64,000 nt of DNA from Coturnix japonica (Eukaryota > Chordata > Aves > Galliformes > Phasianidae), in contig NC_029516.1 in NCBI RefSeq assembly GCF_001577835.2, positions 56,502,594 through 56,566,593 of the forward strand, given 5' to 3'. Made by a program: the position numbers and the translations under genes. Within the stretch, counting starts at the first letter, position 1, and each line of letters opens with the position of its first letter. Of the stretch, positions 62,006 to 64,000 are shown in pieces. Under the pieces are notes generated by a model. The model did not search any database. It saw nothing but the letters and a program-made list of their open reading frames with translations, and was not told where the DNA came from.

Positions 62006-64000
62006 TAAAGCATATAGCAAATCTTAAGCTAAATAGAAAAAAAGGGCCTAAATATCATTTTACTACTGAGAAGTGACTAGTCAGAACCCAGACTGTAAAA
62101 ACCATTCCACTGAGATGCACTGAGCTGCCAACCAACAAGAGGTGCTGGAAGAAGAGGCAGATCCAAGTGGCTTATCACTGCACAAATGAAAGACCTTAGA
62201 CAACATGTAGTTCAGTGGATGTAGAGCCACCATGAGGGTGAAAGGCAAAACTGGCCTTCTGTGGTCAACCAGTGAGAAGCTGCACAAACACAGGGGCTTG
62301 GTGTACATAAGGCAGCAGCTGTGAGGAGCCTGTTGTAGAATGGAGGAACATAAGAGTGGCCTCACTTATGGGCATTCAGTGTATTATTATAGTTATGAGC
62401 CTACTGCTTTTTAATAAGCATTAATTTATCTGAAAGATGCACCCAATATGGCTCTCTGGATATCTACAGTGTGGGACTAACATGTAGGCTGGTCACTGTA
62501 ATGAATATCACCAGTGAAATATAAGATGTGAGATACTTTACCCTAAATTGACTTTCGTATTGACCTCTAAACCCATTTGCTGAGGACTTACTTCAGCTCC
62601 CTAAATGTATGTACCTAGTGCTGTCAGAGATGCCTGAAGTTACTGAGGCAGCCATATAGAGTAGATGGATTTGACACCAGAACTACTAGTGGCCCAGGCA
62701 CTATAGGGGCAACGGGATGTGAGAGGTACCAGTGGGCACTCTCAGATGACTGTGTGTGATTATGTTTATGTAACTGAACTGAGATCAATGGCTAGACCTG
62801 AAGTGAAAGCATGGCTGAGAATGATGAGTTTAGATACAGAAGATGGTACTGTACTCATGAAAAGAACTTTGTAAGTGCAGTCCATGACGAAGTGAAATAT
62901 ATCCACAATGGAATTATTTTTCCTCGCTGAAGACAAGGACTGAGAGCTGTAACTCCAGGGTCTGTTTCTTTAACCCAGTACCTCTCATGGAGCTGCAGAT
63001 CCCTTGTCTCTGTTTACTCTCTTACATATAGCATATTCTAACTATTCTATGTTCTCCAGACTGTTCATGAGGCTTAATTAATGCTGTAAGTCTGTGTTAA
63101 CTGTCTCTAACAGTCATATTAAATGTTTAATTTTACCTTTTCATGTAACTTTCTGAGATAAAACAAAAGAAAAATGTTTTCCAGAAAATTCAATCCAGAA
63201 TCCTAGACATATAGAGCTTTTCCCAAGAAAATCTCTGAAAACACTCATTTAAAAGTCATCATTAATTTCCTGCCCTGTCCTGATCTGAAGTGACTGGAAG
63301 TTAAAATGACTTTGGAAATAGCAGGAACCTGCACTGTGTTCCTGTTACAGCCAATGCCTGTTCTGAAATGAGGACAGGGTGATGCCATTGCTGCAATTCA
63401 GCCATGTTGAGTACTTTATGTAAAAGATGGTATTTGTTAGCTGAGAGAAGGAATACGCAATTCCTGTCATTAAGTACTGTACAGAGGAAGAAAGTACTGA
63501 GTACTTGGCAAGTTCAAGGGTAACTTGAAAGTTATGAGGCCTGACTCAACTCACAGAATAAATGACAGAAAATTGGTAACCCTTGTTTCTTTGTGAGAAG
63601 CAGTAGGCCTCCAACAAAGGAGAGATTAATGGCTGATTATTGCAGGTTTGCTCTCTTTGTTTCCAGTGGATGGTGCTACCCTTGCAGTTGCATTTCCTGC
63701 AGTCCATGACCACTCATCTCTGTGTATCAATGTGACCCTCGTGGTTCATAGAAGGCTGAAAGGATTTCAATTTTTTCATTAAAGAGAGATAAACTAAAGA
63801 AAATTCTGTCTCCAATCGACAGGCATTATAGGAAGTAAGAAATCAATATGTGGTACTTCACATGCATCTCAATTATCTTCCAGAAGAGGAAGTGGATGTT
63901 TATAAACTGTGGATCTCTGACACAACGAGGGTATAATTTCCTGTTAAACCTAGCACTATGTGTGTGTAGGTTGTAGCTAAGAGGGACAGTCCCACTCCCC
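62006..64000. other. Intergenic to window end, nothing recognised
   Basis: No repeat or exon was recognised. MYBPC1 follows SPIC in mammals, so I looked for its first coding exon on the plus strand and did not find it. Confidence 0.6.

Noticed and set aside
43686-64000. Expected MYBPC1 exons after SPIC
   Set aside because: I searched by eye for the MPEP-type N-terminus and Ig-domain exons on the plus strand and found none. ATGCCTGAAGTTACTGAGG at about 62629 soon reaches a stop and has no donor.

Overview
This is vertebrate DNA, almost certainly from a bird and most likely a galliform such as chicken. The window holds many CR1 LINE 3' ends in both orientations, an internally deleted mariner that I recognise as the chicken Galluhop/Mariner1_GG family, and old avian retroviral LTRs. 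The genes are split into short exons with GT-AG introns. There are no operons, CRISPR arrays or prokaryotic features.

Two protein genes are supported, and both look intact. PARP12 is on the minus strand, with 12 coding exons from the start codon at 14627 to the stop at 69. It encodes a 675-residue CCCH zinc-finger, WWE-domain, mono-ADP-ribosyltransferase protein. Its GC-rich promoter (about 14.2-14.9 kb) carries a perfect interferon-stimulated response element that overlaps an ETS/IRF composite site. SPIC is on the plus strand, with five coding exons from 35404 to 41937. It encodes a 248-residue ETS transcription factor, the same length as human SPIC. Its start codon is the last three bases of a 27-base exon. 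The two genes are divergent (head to head) and about 20.8 kb apart. Their human orthologues lie on different chromosomes (7q34 and 12q23), so the gap spans a bird/mammal synteny breakpoint.

Layout: 0-15 kb is PARP12, with intronic CR1 (one 1.7 kb copy carrying reverse-transcriptase sequence), three LTRs of one family and the mariner. From 15-24 kb is a CR1-rich intergenic stretch with a pentanucleotide microsatellite. From 24-34 kb is AT-rich and nearly gene-empty, with one CR1, a probable ancient SINE relic and a possible LTR-like patch. From 34-43.7 kb is SPIC with its 3' UTR. From 44-64 kb holds CR1 copies, a small orphan CpG-rich patch at about 44.8-45.1 kb, microsatellites and no recognisable coding exon.

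Functionally this is an innate-immunity neighbourhood: an interferon-induced ADP-ribosyltransferase beside a macrophage/B-lineage ETS factor. I see no wholly new genetic system. The most useful leads are the PU-box/EICE/ISRE cluster in the PARP12 promoter, an LTR abutting a PARP12 splice acceptor, the split start codon and competing splice acceptor in SPIC, and the unassigned CpG patch downstream of SPIC.
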